64,000 bases of DNA, taken from positions 8,387,848-8,451,847 of the forward strand of contig WARS01000016.1 of assembly GCA_008933995.1 (NCBI GenBank), read 5' to 3'. The notes beneath the pieces are model-generated. The model saw only the letters and a list, made by a program, of their open reading frames with translations, was not told the DNA's origin and did no database searches. Positions within the stretch are counted from its first letter, which is position 1. The number at the start of each line of letters is the position of its first letter. The position numbers were made by a program, and so were the translations under genes. The DNA is from Datnioides undecimradiatus (lineage: Eukaryota; Chordata; Actinopteri; Lobotiformes; Datnioididae). Below, one piece after another: positions 1 to 12,200 of this stretch.

Positions 1-1388
1 CTTTGGGCTTCAGCGAATGATGGTGGATATTGAGGAAATTAAACGACCCTATGGTTCCATAATGGCCCATTCAAATTGCCATTTAAAACAACCAAATGCT
101 TTGGTCAAATCAGTGCAAAGAGCACTAGACTGTACGTGCAGTGACAGGTTTCACTCCGGAAAACATATTTCAATTATGAAACAAATCTGTGCCATAATGG
201 TGTTTTATGCTCGTTTTGTTGGGTGTGAATTACCAGCAATGCTGAAGTATGGCCCAGCAGGTGTTAAACAATAACCCATAATGCCCCTGAATTTAGCAGG
301 AACAACTGCTCACGGGGTCGGTTGCTCATTAAGGCTGACTGTGCTGCAACTGCTGAGTCTGTTTGATGGGTTGCACAGCTGAGCTCCTTTCTGTGGTTGC
401 CTGATTGAAATACCCCCATCTGGTGGCCAGTCAATGCAATAACTACTTTTGTGCCTTGGTCTCTGTTAACATATGGCCCTGCTTAAACATTCTTCTCACA
501 TTTCTCCCTCTTTACTGAAACTCTGAAACATTACCAGCTTAAGGGGACTGTATTAGTATGAAGACAGCTGGTGTAGACTTCTCAAAAACAACAAAGAGAA
601 AACTGTCAGAGTAATACTAGCATCTACGTGTTCCTATGTACCTGTACCTGGTGGTTGACCCATACTTTATAGAAGCCAGTACATTTCTGTAGCCAGAGAT
701 CCAACTTCCAAATCAGCACATATCTTATTTGATGCCTCATTCTGTTACGTTGCTGGCCGTTTTACATTTTTGACCATTTTATGTCTGAAAATGGTTTGCC
801 CAAACCAGCCATATTATCTCCTTTTTTCCTGATGTTTTTGCTTTCAGTTTCATGGAGCACTCAGTGATGCATGACGTACTTGAAATAAAACAGATTTTTG
901 AGGTTTTGATTTTTGATCGAGTTTGGACAATTTGAAGTGGACAGTGATTATCAGGTGTGAATCCTTTAGTGAAGATGGCTGCATGAAGAAAATGACTGCA
1001 TGTTTTCACTTTTTCTACAAAATTTGAGAATATGGAAGAGTCTTACAGTTTAATAAAATGCACACACACACAGCAAAACACAAGTTCATGGTCCAGTCGG
1101 GGCTGTGTAGTAATACTAAAGACTTTTACTGACTTATAGTGGACCTGTTTTTAGGTGAATGCTGCCCATGTTCTTTTTCTTCTTGTTCAGCTGCTTTGAG
1201 GCTGAAGGCATGGCCTTACCCACTCTTTTGTATCAGTGGACTCCACATACAAGTACACCTTCCCCTCTCCTAACCTCCTCTACAACCACTTGTTTACACT
1301 CTGTTGTCTCTCTTGGATCTCCCTCCCCTCTACCTTTTCCCCTCCTATCCATCATGCCCTCTCGTGCCCTTACCCTGACCAATTGAAG

Positions 1389-1562
1389 GACGGATGAGGA
1401 AGACGGAGAGGACGAGTCGGGCGCCTCACGGGGCGGTGTGCACGATAACCTGTACCGCGTTCACATGCCCAGTCTCTACAGCTGTGGCTCCAGCTACGGT
1501 AGCGAAGCTAGCCTGCCCGCTACAGCCCACACTGTCAGCAATGCCCCCGTCACTGAATACAT
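1389..1562 (+). CDS. ttyh3: ttyh3 exon, third from last (acidic + Tyr-rich tail)
   Basis: The frame is open from 1387; an in-frame TGA at 1384-1386 limits it upstream. The acceptor AG at 1387-1388 follows a long pyrimidine-rich stretch (about 1255-1375), so a start at 1389 is likely though not certain. The donor is AT|GTGAGT at 1562/1563. It encodes an acidic run, then the conserved NLYRVHMPSLYSCGSSYGSE block and APVTEYM. Confidence 0.85.
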
Positions 1563-4500
1563 GTGAGTTAGCACCCACCTCTAGCAAGAGGCTAGCAGGA
1601 TCTATACACTGCCTGCCATAGGTAGCTGATGCTTGCCCCCCCGTGACCCAGACTAGCAGCATAGCAACGCTCACGGCCTGCGGTACGATAGGTTAGAACA
1701 GCTAGTGTTTTTGTATGGCTCGCATGTCCTTTGTGACACACTGTCAGCAATATTTGTCACTCAGTGAATTAAAACCCTCCACTAGCTTCCCTTTAATGCT
1801 GATAGAAGCGTGGCTGCCTGCTGGATCAACCAGCCTGCCTGTTAGAGTCCCCAAAAACTCGATTAAGTGAGAATTCGGGTCTGCACTCGACATAGAACAA
1901 GTTGATAACTTCACCGTGCTTGCTACAGTTTGCCACAGGACTGCTTGCTCTGAAAACAACAAACCAAGCCAAAAAAAAAAAAAAAACAGCACAAGAGAAA
2001 TAAACACATATCTTATAGCCACTGCTTGCTACTATTTCACCTGTGAGCTAATAAATACTATGTTGGTGTTTGTTCACAAGAACCTCTGCAGCAAGAAATA
2101 AGATAAAAGACAGTTTATTCTGAAAATAATGGCATTTTTATTTTAATGGACCATTAAAGACTGTGTTTTCTATGTTTTGGGCCACTAACAAATCCTCCAT
2201 GTTATCAGTACTGATGACCACATTCCAAAGCACGCAATGTGTTTTAGACTGATTTATTCTTCTCTAATCTTCCACAACAGTCAATTTACTGGAATATATG
2301 CCGTTTTATCATTATTATTTTTATTATTGTTATTATTATTTTGGTCAAAGTTAAGCTATCATTGCATGATTATACATTTGCAGCATATAATTTTCCTTGT
2401 GCTTTTGGGATCTGACATTCAAGACAAAGTGTCAGCTGCCAAAGGAGCAGATTCATATAATTTACAGTAATTTACAATACATAGAGCCTGGTTTAGCAGT
2501 GAAGAACACTTAAATGTATTGTTAATGGACCAAAACAAAGAAATCCACTTACTTGTCCTTTTAGTACAAAGATTTTGCGTTTTGGTTTAAATTGAATGGA
2601 GCTTTAAATACTGAACAATGACTAATGTGTGTTGTTTGTGTCACACTACCCGAGTAAAATTAGTTTTGACTAGGTTACAAACTTTGCACGTCTTCCTCAG
2701 TGGAACCCAGTAGAGATGTACTCTTATACATATGTTTTCAGACATTTATAATATCTACGTCAGGTTGTCTGACTGTTAATATTAGGAAGTTGTGCAGCTG
2801 CAGATCAAAAAGCAACTCAGGAACTAGCTCTTATTCGGCTTCCTAATAAACAAATATTGTATCATTTTTAATCATTTATCATTGAATTGCTGATCTACAA
2901 ATAACTAATATATACTCTAGAAATAACTAATATAAATATTTATTTAGTATGTTAATGAGCCATGTCCCACTGTGGACCAAATATCTGTGTTTTGTGCATT
3001 GTCAGGAAAGAATGTTAACTATGTTGGACTATGGCAGAGGTGTTTAACCCCGTCAATATGTGGTACCTACAAGCTTAAGTCCCTGACTTGTAATTATTAC
3101 TGAGGCCATTTGTCAGAGAGTCATGAGCAGACCACAGATCAACAGCTCACCAACTGAGCTCTGGTGGTAGGGTGACCACATGCAGTAACCTCTTATTCTA
3201 TAATGCAGGAGCCAGAACGCAAACTTTCAGAACCCTCGGTGTGAGAACACCCCCCTGATTGGCAGGGAGTCCCCTCCACCCTCTGTAAGTGCACATTTTC
3301 TAGAACACACTCTCCCTCCACTATCTTCCAATACCCACAGTGCAGCTGGGAAATCTTCAGAGATTACAGTTTATAATTTTGGAATATAATGAAGGAAGCA
3401 AGGTGTTGATTAACATACTCTTGTGTCTGACGCTTTTATGGCATGCTAGTGTGGATATTGGAAGGTAGCCCCCTATCCCTACACCACTGCAAGTGTACTC
3501 TGTGCTCAAAGTAGAGCGTGATCATGGATCGCCTATATGAAGGTCATTTTGGCAGCCTGGGATTACTGGACGTTTGAAAAGAAGCCTGTTGTTAGTAGGA
3601 TTTGCACTTGCATCAAAAGGCATTCTTGTCTCTTTTGTTAAGTGTAATTGTTGGGTCACGTTAGACACAACGTTGTCCTCTATTTCTGATGTAAAAAGTC
3701 TGGTTGGTTCCACTGCGGCTGTCAGTGCCATGTGAGGAGTAACAACAGATGACCAGCTCCGAGACATCATTGAGATAACCTTCTTGAAATTTTTGAAATA
3801 TTTTGAACAAACTTTACCTTCAGTACCAAAAGACTCGCTCTGCCTGTCTCGCACACGTCTGAATTGCACCGCTTGTTTTTAACTGTTTGCCACAAACAGG
3901 TTGACTGTTCTGGCTTTGACAAGGTGCTGCTGGGCCTGTAGTTGTGCATGTTGTTCCATGCAGTATCAGCTGTACACATTTGGGGCTACAATACTGTGGA
4001 CTGACAAAATTAAACAAACAAACGTTGCATTGCTTCTTTAAAAATCATTCAAGGATACACTCCATGCTCCGTACCCTGCAGTAAAGCTGGAAAAAAACTT
4101 GAGTAACCTTAAGCCCAAACCTCTAAAGTTCCTGTTCCCCCTTGTTCCCACAGTGTGTCTATGTGTGCATTTTCTTGTCCAGGTGTATGTGTTCTCTGTT
4201 TCTGTCCCCCCCCTCCCCTCACCCTTCACCATTAAACAGTCACGGGAGCACATTTCCCACCTCCACCTCCTGATGAATGAACTGTAGCCACCAAAATGGC
4301 CACGACTCACCATGATTTTTAGGCAGGGCTGCCGACCGGGCCGGCCGTCCTGTGCCAAAGTGCTCATTTGTCTGCAGTGATGTGGAAAGCAGAGAATCTC
4401 CAACAGTAACTAGCTGCCCATCACAAGAGACCACTAACTCATACCAGGCTAACCTACTACATCAGAACTAGAGCACTAACTGCAAACCACTGACGAAATG

Positions 4501-4613
4501 GATCACATCTGCTAATTCACAATAACATCATTTAGAATTAATCAGCTGTTATATGACAAATGACTGTTAATTCAAACTCCCGGCTGTCCAAATGACTGGT
4601 CATAGTATTTCTG

Positions 4614-4666
<53 letters not shown>

Positions 4667-4684
4667 TGTTGGCCTCACATCATC

Positions 4685-4727
<43 letters not shown>

Positions 4728-5166
4728 GTTTGCCTGTGCATCTCTCTATTGTAATGTACATGATTTAACTGTGAGACAGTTTCCACATGACTTGTATTGT
4801 TTAGTGTGAATAAAAATAATTAATAATTGTAACTCTTGATCATAATCCACACACCTTTTCCTCCTATTTTTTTCCTTTTTCTATGTTCCCTCCTACTTCG
4901 AACTGTTTCCCACTTCAACCTCTCCCTCTCATTGTCTTCCTTCCCAACATATTTCACTCTGTCCCGACCACTCTTCACTCTTTCTCTACACCTCCCTTCC
5001 TTTTATTTCTCACTGTCGTCCGTCTCTTTAGTACACCTCCAGTATGAGAGCAAAGTACCTAGCCACCAACAGACCGGACCAGAACCGACGCTCCGTTCCC
5101 AACGACCAATTGGACCCGGCTAGCCGGCCCCACCCGACCGCCCGACCACAATCCTCAGTCCATTAG
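1389..5166 (+). CDS. ttyh3: Tweety-homolog anion channel, C-terminal three exons (ttyh3-like, 5' part outside window)
   Basis: Tweety homologs are plasma-membrane proteins linked to volume-regulated or calcium-regulated anion currents. Only the cytoplasmic C-terminal tail (about 127 residues) is here. Exons 1389-1562, 3209-3284 and 5032-5166 join in frame (AT|G at the first junction, TCT|TAC at the second) and end at TAG 5164-5166. The tail reads acidic (DEEDGEDE), then NLYRVHMPSLYSCGSSYGSE, TVSNAPVTEYM, NPRCENTPLIGRESPPPSY and SMRAKYLATN. This matches my recollection of the tweety tail, closer to TTYH3 than to TTYH2. The neighbouring fringe gene also favours ttyh3. PPPSY is a PY motif of the kind bound by NEDD4-family ubiquitin ligases. 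The transmembrane exons must lie left of the window. The gene is tail to tail with the fringe gene. Family is confident; the ttyh3 versus ttyh2 choice is about 75%. Confidence 0.85.
3209..3284 (+). CDS. ttyh3: ttyh3 penultimate exon (QNANFQNPRCENTPLIGR)
   Basis: This 76-nt exon is too short for an ORF list. The acceptor is AATGCAG|GAGCC at 3207-3208 and the donor is CCCTCT|GTAAGT at 3284/3285. Phase is 1 in and 0 out. It encodes SQNANFQNPRCENTPLIG followed by RESPPPS. The next exon supplies the tyrosine that completes the PPPSY motif. Confidence 0.88.
4621..4665. repeat. (TG)22 microsatellite in ttyh3 last intron
   Basis: Perfect TG units; 20 bp further lies a TATC array. Confidence 0.95.
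4686..4727. repeat. (TATC)n tetranucleotide repeat
   Basis: About 10 perfect units. Confidence 0.95.
5032..5166 (+). CDS. ttyh3: ttyh3 terminal coding exon
   Basis: The acceptor is CTCTTTAG|TACACC at 5030-5031. The frame YTSSMRAKYLATN continues the tweety tail, then becomes a proline/arginine-rich, poorly conserved end (about 44 residues) before TAG at 5164-5166. The upstream 4860-5030 stretch is strongly pyrimidine-rich, as expected for a 3' splice region. Confidence 0.85.
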   Translation, partial: YTSSMRAKYLATNRPDQNRRSVPNDQLDPASRPHPTARPQSSVH

Positions 5167-5840
5167 AGGCCAGATCTGCACCAGTCCACCCCAGTAACTG
5201 CCTCCAGTTCTCACAGCCAATGACAAGATCCAACTCAGCACTAAACCAGAGCTCAACCAGAGCTGAGCGTTTTAAAGCACCAACAGGACCCCGGTTTGTC
5301 AAGGTCCACTGAATTTCACCAACACCGCCCGGTTCACCAGGAGCAACACAGCAGGCCAGGACTCATCAACCAAGCACCTCAGCAAAGGACTGCACTTTGA
5401 AGGTCAACCTTTACTTCTCATCCACACTAAATCAAAAATATTAAAAAGCTGAAGACCACCCCAGAAGATCACAATTTCTACTCCTCTGCTTATTCCACCA
5501 CCGCTGTGACGGATCAGCCCACATACCCACAATGAACAGCAGTTAAAGCGCCTTGCACCAGTTTCTCCTTCTACTATTCAATTCCCTCCTCCTCCACTGG
5601 GATCCATACACTGCCCTCCAGAGCAGACAGCTACGCTACTCTCACCACTCGACCGCCTGACACTTTTAACATTCAGACCACACACTCACACAGACAGGCG
5701 CATACACCCACGCGCACACACACTGTACAGAGCTGTAAATAGCAAACGTGTGCTTTACATGAAAAGTAGACTGTTGAATCATTACTGGTAAATGTGGTGT
5801 GCTGCGTGTTTATCATGGAAACGTTTGCTGTATCTCTCAT

Positions 5841-5873
5841 ACACACACACACACACACACCCACACACACACA
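5841..5873. repeat. (AC)n microsatellite in ttyh3 3' UTR
   Basis: About 16 units with one CC interruption. Confidence 0.9.
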
Positions 5874-7789
5874 AAAGGCAGACACATCTGTATAAATAAT
5901 AAGCCAGTGAATCAGAAAGCCATGTTTAGATAGAAACAGTATCAACACGTACACATTCTCTTTAGCGTAACATCGTCTAACTAAGACTTGAATAGTGAGC
6001 TTGAAAAGCGTGTCCATGTCTCTCTCCATATTTGTTTACGTGCACATACAGTACACGCGTCGATTAATGCATTTTGAATATGAGCCAGGAATCCTGTTGC
6101 GAAGTGACTGCTTGACTGTTTGGGAGCGAGAGACTACGGACATAAGAAGGCTCGACCTGTGCCAAAAAACTCTGAACTCTAATGAAGGATGCCTGATACT
6201 GTCCTGTTCTCCTACTGCCTCCAGACGTTTCAAAAAAGGGAAAAAAAAACTCACTTGCAATGTTTTCCTTTGACTGTAAATAATGAGGGAACGGGAAAGA
6301 CACTTGAAAAAGGAAAACGATGGACAGAAGTGGAATAAGTAACACTCACTGAAAAATTGTGACTACGCATTTGCCAGGTGCTATGTAAGCCAGTCAAGGT
6401 CCTGGACGACGATCGGGACTGAGGAGGGACAGTTTTTATTTCTGCAATGTTTTCTTTTGTTTTTATTCAGGGATGTGATCAGGAATATAAAAAGCAGTAA
6501 AACTAAAACAGCTTTCCATCATTACTGAGTGAAAGTTGAGCCCCTAAACCTGATAAAATATGTCCCTGATAAAAAAAAAACGTTATATAAAAGTGTTAAA
6601 ATCAAGGAAAGTGGGTGTTTTTTTATGTCTTACCATAAGCTGTAATTCGGGATGTGATACTGTGACCAACTGTTGTATGTTTTAGTTTATTCTTCTACAC
6701 TGTTTTCTTCCTGTGCTTTTATTTTGTTTACTGGTGACCTTGGATCGACCTTTTCTCACCAGTAGTCTTTTGTTTCTTTTCTTTTCTTTTCTTTTCTTTT
6801 TTTTACCCACAAGCACAAATTCTCTTCAAGGTGACTTTGCAAGATGGAGAAGTAGAACTGCCGGGGACACTGCCAGTGGTTTTCCCTCTCGCTCACAAAC
6901 TCTCTGTACAGTGTATAAAAACTGTATTTGTGAACCCGTGTGTGTGACATCACTGCAGCGTGATTGGCTATTGCTCTATCTCAGTGTTACTGTGTCTAAG
7001 TACAGTGATCAGTGTGTTTGACTGGCAGCAAGCAAGGGCCAGCCTATCTAGCCTGAGTCATTTCAACACAGACGCCACGCATGCCCTCATACACACACAC
7101 ACACACAGACACACAGACACACACATACATTGAAACACATAGACACACACACATTCATGCTGTACAGACATCCACATTTAATACACACACCGCAGTTTCT
7201 TATAAAATTCAACTTTCCCTACATTTATCCTCTTTGCATTCACTTTTAGAGCTGTAGTAACGACCCTCCCTCCCACCGCTCTGACATCACACTGATAACC
7301 ATTTGCATTATGGGTGATGTAGTAGGTAGAAACCTGGAATCTAGTAATTAGCTGAGTGAGCAGACCCTTAACATTCAAACACCTTTCAACCACCTTTCCT
7401 GTACAGCATTTTAATATGTTATTATTAATCAATGACCACTTCTCGTATTAGCGAGACAATCTTACATGTGTGATTTTACTAGAAAGAAAATGTCCATGTT
7501 ATGGTAACAATGCTACCTATGGTCTAGTACTTTACAGTGTTTTTTGCACCATTGATGCAAACAATGTCAAGATCTGTGGGACTAGTCACTGATTAATGGC
7601 CTTTCATAATGTTTTTAAACTCTTACAACACTCTTCATATCACAACATGTTTTTTTATTTTTCTCTGTCTTGTAAAAATCAAACTTTAAAGATAAAATAA
7701 TAGCTAGCTGTTTTGTAGGAGAATAAAGGCAAGAGCAGCGTTTTTCCTCTCTTATTAATGGTGAATGACTCTCTGTCTTGCAATGTTTT

Positions 7790-7795
7790 AATAAA
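7790..7795 (+). terminator. Candidate poly(A) signal AATAAA (ttyh3, proximal)
   Basis: Canonical hexamer about 2.6 kb after the ttyh3 stop, with a GT-rich downstream element within 30 nt. Confidence 0.45.
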
Positions 7796-8093
7796 ACTAT
7801 TCCAGTGTCGTCTGCGCGCCTGACATAAAGTTGTATTTGAATTCCTGCGCAGTCCTTTTTAGGGTTTAACCAATCTGATGTGGTATGTCTTGTTGGAACG
7901 AAGGTCCAGGCTCATGTCAAAGAGTCAGTAATGTTTGTGTGTATGTGTGCTATTTACAGGACTTCAAATACACCTCTGTCCAGATGTGACAGACAAACAA
8001 TGTTTTCTATGGCTGTTTTTATTTTCTGATGGTTTAACTAAGATATTAATGATGTACATGTCAAAACTGTGGTAATGATATCATTCAGCCTGG

Positions 8094-8099
8094 AATAAA
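8094..8099 (+). terminator. Candidate poly(A) signal AATAAA (ttyh3, distal)
   Basis: Canonical hexamer followed by A-rich sequence, then a GT-rich stretch about 50 nt downstream. It is an alternative end to the one at 7790. Confidence 0.4.
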
Positions 8100-8120
8100 T
8101 GTTTTAAAAAAGAAATTAAA

Positions 8121-9790
8121 GCAACTTTAACGTAATGATCAAGACTGTGGGTTGTTCTTTAGTGTGACTGAGTGAAAACAAAAAACAGAAAGTTGTATGT
8201 TTCATATTAATCCCCTACCTGACATAGCTGCTGAAGTCTTATTGTGACAACCAAATGTCCAAGGAAGTTCATAGTAACAAGTATTGTCTGCACTGTCATT
8301 TATAAAGCATGAGCTGAATCCATCAGGTTTGCAAGGCTGCAGAAGAACTTCTCTGATCCATTAAAATACATTGTTTCATCTGATATCATCATATTAATAC
8401 TGATGCATTAATGCACACATAGCATTTTACGGTTCTAGCTGTCGGAGGCACCCCTCCGTAGGGTCACAAGATAAATTTATGACAGTATTGATGTTTTATA
8501 CACATGGCATCTATTGGGATATATGGATCACAGGACAGATCCAAGTGTTGTGTATAAACAGATGCGACAAAGCCTCAGGCATCACCCATATGAAGGCAAG
8601 GAAGCTGGAACAGTCTATTGAACAAAGCCTGATGAATTGGGGAAGAGTGTGTGTAGAAACTGCTGCATTGTATTATCACGTATTATCACTGGTCTGCTCT
8701 TAAAGCTGATGGTGTTTCCAACTGCAGAAAAGTCACACATGCAGAACACCTGTTATAAAAATAAATTTGAGACATTTAGCTGTCTTCACATCAACTGCTC
8801 CTCTGGCAGCGCATGCTTCATGCTGTTTGAAGGTGACAGTCAAACAAAATGTGACTGACTGAGACGCTCACATATCACAGCAGCTGTCTGGAAGCTCAAA
8901 CACACACACACACACACAAAGCAAATGGGCTCAGTCAAAATAATATGTTTAGCAACTGCAAACCATCAAATTCTGACTTTGTTGTCCTGCGCACCATGAG
9001 TCAGCATGCAAAGCTTTTCACGGGAGTAATCATGCCTCTCATGCTATTCCTGGTGGTGGTAACCTACTTTTGATGTGCAGAAATGACATCAGGAAAAGAG
9101 GACAGGTGGTTAAACAATATATGATCTACAGTTTAAATTGAATCTAATCTAAATCTATGTTAAATGTGAAGACAGAGAACATAAATAAAAGTATAGAATT
9201 TGAAGTTATTTTTACACATTATGCATGATGTTCATTCAACCTCACTTATAATAATATATGTGCTAACAGAGGGATTAGAGTCTATCATCATTTATTGAAA
9301 ATGGCTGATGATGAGCAGCAGTGAACCAGTTTTAATGAACCAAAGCTAGTTTTTACTCTTTGCAGTGACACATGCAGCCAGCAGGTGTCATGGTGCACTC
9401 ACAGAAGCTTAGGAATAACAAACAAATTCACTGCAGCGTGTCACTGTTTGTGTAAGGTCCACACAGTCAGACATCTGAGTTCACAGTGGGGGACTGCACA
9501 CACACATACACACACACACAAAGTCTGCTAATGTTTTGCCTTTATCTCTCCAGTGCCATGTGTATGGCTCGATCAGATAAGAGGTCTGCTGTTGTTTCTG
9601 TGTGTGTATGTGTGTGTGTGTGGATGGTGGAGTTTTGTGGGGTTATGGGTGCAGGAGGTGCATGTGTGGAAGGGGTGTGTTAGTCTCCAGACAGGAACCC
9701 AGAAGCTCCAAAACAAGGTCAGAGGTGAAGGGTCAAAGAGGCGTTCCATACCACCACATTTAAGTGACACAGCACGCAATCTCATATTCA
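8121..9790. other. Spacer between convergent ttyh3 and fringe transcripts
   Basis: No exon-like or conserved coding signal is seen. It holds short CA/TG repeats (about 8900-8918, 9499-9520, 9600-9621). The open frames here are interrupted by, or made of, dinucleotide repeats. Confidence 0.5.
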
Positions 9791-9810
9791 AGTATTTGAC
9801 CAAAACTGTT

Positions 9811-9816
9811 TTTATT
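9811..9816 (-). terminator. Candidate distal poly(A) signal of the fringe gene
   Basis: On the minus strand AATAAA is followed 30-50 nt later by TGCGTGCTGTGTC, a GT-rich downstream element. If used, the fringe 3' UTR would be about 2.3 kb and would include two interspersed-repeat copies. The nearer signal at 12025-12030 is the alternative. Confidence 0.35.
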
Positions 9817-10124
9817 AAGTTCAAGCATACACACAGTCCAGATACTGGAGAGAGCACGTACGCCTCAAAAGCAATGAGTTCGTCTTATACATTCATTTAA
9901 CGAGGGACAGGATTTAACTTAATGATTTCTACTCAGTTGTAACAACTGCTTTCAAGGCACAGAAAGATAGAAGACGACCCAACATGAGTCATTTGTCAAT
10001 AAAACCTCAAAGGGGATATTTTGTTACACTGCTACTGTATAACATTTGAAATCTTTATCATAATCCACACATTTCAGTGGATAAAGACAGGTGATGTTCA
10101 CCTTTTTTGGGGAAACAAAGAAAC

Positions 10125-10460
10125 GTAACAGTGGCCTCGCTGGAGGAGTTCAGTTTCTTTAAGAATAGTTTGCTCATTTTAAGAAATACCACCACTTGAT
10201 TTCTTGCCAGAGTTAGATCAGAGGATCAATCCCACACTGTGCCCGTGTAGCTGAAACCGGCAGCATGTTAGCTTAGCTTAGCACAAAGACTGGCGGCAGG
10301 GGGAAACAGCTAGCCTGGCTTTGTTTGAGTCTCTTTAGCAGCATGTTAAAGCTCACTTATTAACATGTTACACATTCTTTTTTAAATATCCACACAAACT
10401 GAGTTGTGTGAACAACATGTGGTTTTACAGGGGCTTACGTTGGACAGGTTTCCCACATAC
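10125..10460. repeat. Interspersed repeat family A, copy 1 (TTAGCTTAGC type)
   Basis: The core GTTAGCTTAGCTTAGCACAA at about 10267 is followed by GGGGGAAACAGCTAGCC, a TTAAAGCTCACTTATTAACA segment and GTGGTTTTACAGGGG. I recognise this order as an abundant teleost interspersed repeat. Diverged copies occur at 11336-11495 and 33150-33320. The family name is not known to me. Confidence 0.6.
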
Positions 10461-11335
10461 AGACACAAGATCCTCAATGTCCTCGTCTAACCCTTGTCCA
10501 GAAAACGAATGGGTGCATTTTCTCAAAATGTCAGACCCTTTCCTCTAATGTCTGTTTATCATGTGATGCATTGCAAACAGTGGAGATAAAAACAGCAAAG
10601 TGCTCAGTCATCATTATATACTTCAGAGAACGGGTAATACTGAACACTGACAAGATAAAACTTCAGATAAAAAGCCTGGATTCCTAAAACATGAAACCGC
10701 CTCCGGCTGTGCTGAAAAATCACGAATGATGGCTCCTTCCACACATCTGTGTCGCTTCACTTCACATACTGAATCCAAACTGGTTAACGCTGGAGTGTGT
10801 AGGGGTGCAAGTGGGCAATCAAGTAACATATTCACATCTTTCATGGCTGAGAAAGAGATGGCACTGAGAATATTCACAAGGCGGTGAGGAAAAGCACAAC
10901 AGGTCACTGTAACAACCAGCAGCAGTTTAGAGTCTTGGGTCTTTATGAGTCACTCATATATAATTAAGCTGGATTCAAGGCTCATCTTTAGCCATGACAC
11001 AGGCAGAGGGATGATAATCTACCTCTTGGTGGATAGCCGTTTAAGTCAGACATTCATGGCCATGATCATATATAGTTAACACTATGGTTTGAGTAATGAG
11101 TCTTATTTTTTGCCCATAATTAGTCTCCTCAATAATTATAATGATAAAACTGGACGCACTAAATGAATTGCTCAGATCTGTGAATTTAGCAGCAACGCTA
11201 ACACGTTACTTTAAACTCAAGCAGTCAGATGATCATACAGGTTATTAAACGTTTAGATTTACACAGAAGAGGCAAACAGCGAGCTGACTGTTGCTAATAT
11301 TTTAGAGAGTAAGAGAAAACTGATACTACTGTAAC

Positions 11336-11495
11336 AGAGCTGCAGCTGTTAGTTTAGCTCAACACAAATATGGGAAACAGCTTGTCTGGCTCTGTCAAAA
11401 GGTAACATAATCCACTTCGCAGCACTTCTTAAATTTACTAATTTGACATATTCCATCTTGTTTGTGTAATCCATATAAAAGTGTAAAAGCAGCAA
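11336..11495. repeat. Interspersed repeat family A, copy 2 (diverged)
   Basis: It aligns to copy 1 over GTTAGTTTAGCTCAACACAA, GGGAAACAGCTTGTCTGGCT and a following AAAAGGTAACATAATCCAC to AAAAGTGTAAAAGC segment. Confidence 0.55.
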
Positions 11496-12024
11496 TGTCA
11501 GACTGCTTGTGATTCTTGCCTCATGTGACCGAACTGCAGCCACGACACTGTGTTCCCAGATCTCGGCGATTTAGTAGGTGAGCACTATGTTAAATTGTAA
11601 CATGATGGAAGATAAGTACAAAGAGACAAGACAGAATTACCCTCTACGCCTCAACATTAAATACTAGCAGTAGCATTAAACTCCGCGCACTGCTGAGACA
11701 CTAACAAAGGAGGGTCTGATGGTCTCAGCGTAGTGTTGAAATGTCCATAAACCCAAGAAGATAAACCCGTTTTGGTTCAGGTAACTCATGGCTTTCCCTC
11801 GGTTCCTCAGCAAAAACAGCAAAGTTCTCAATTTTTTTTAAATGATCCAAGAAATTCGACCTTTCAAAGTCTTCTTCTCTTGTTGCACCGTTGGCCTTTT
11901 GACACCCAACTCCTCCATCCTAAGCCTTCCTAAAAAGTCGGTCTACTCCTCAGATCCATACACAAATTTCAGAGATTCTTCAGCACTAGAGAGCCAGAGG
12001 AGGCCATAGATGAGACTCTGTTTC

Positions 12025-12030
12025 TTTATT
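12025..12030 (-). terminator. Candidate proximal poly(A) signal of the fringe gene
   Basis: AATAAA on the minus strand, about 105 nt after the fringe stop codon. This would give a very short 3' UTR. Confidence 0.35.
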
Positions 12031-12133
12031 CCTAGATGTCTGCAATGATTTCCTCTTCTGACTGTGAAAATTGAGTTTGGGCAGACATATTCTTACTCCC
12101 CTCCATCAGTCTGCCTGTGTCTCTGGATGGACG

Positions 12134-12200
12134 TTAGAGTCGCCAGGGGCTGGGGCACCAAGGAGTGTCTGGGTACAGCAGACAATGGACCGACCTGAAC
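12134..12200 (-). CDS. lfng: Fringe exon 8 (terminal coding exon)
   Basis: 67 coding nt, acceptor CTTTCTCAG|GTTCAGG. It encodes [21 protein letters not shown] and TAA at 12134-12136. The short five-residue tail after PWCP is like LFNG and MFNG and shorter than RFNG. Confidence 0.88.

Larger units (their letters stand above)
5167..8120 (+). other. ttyh3: Probable ttyh3 3' untranslated region
   Basis: No coding frame follows the stop. Two good poly(A) contexts occur: AATAAA at 7790-7795 followed by a GT-rich stretch (about 7806-7820), and AATAAA at 8094-8099 followed by GTGGGTTGTTC at about 8147-8157. The UTR would be about 2.6 or 2.95 kb. It contains CA repeats (5841-5873, 7091-7150) and a TTTTC tract (about 6775-6800). 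The extent is inference from signals only. Confidence 0.5.

Noticed and set aside
1744-2022. 92-aa minus ORF after a ttyh3 exon
   Set aside because: No motif; it includes a phenylalanine run from a poly(A) tract.
3522-3869. 115-aa minus-strand ORF inside the last-but-one ttyh3 intron
   Set aside because: No recognisable domain, no splice or promoter context, ordinary length for a chance ORF in 64 kb.
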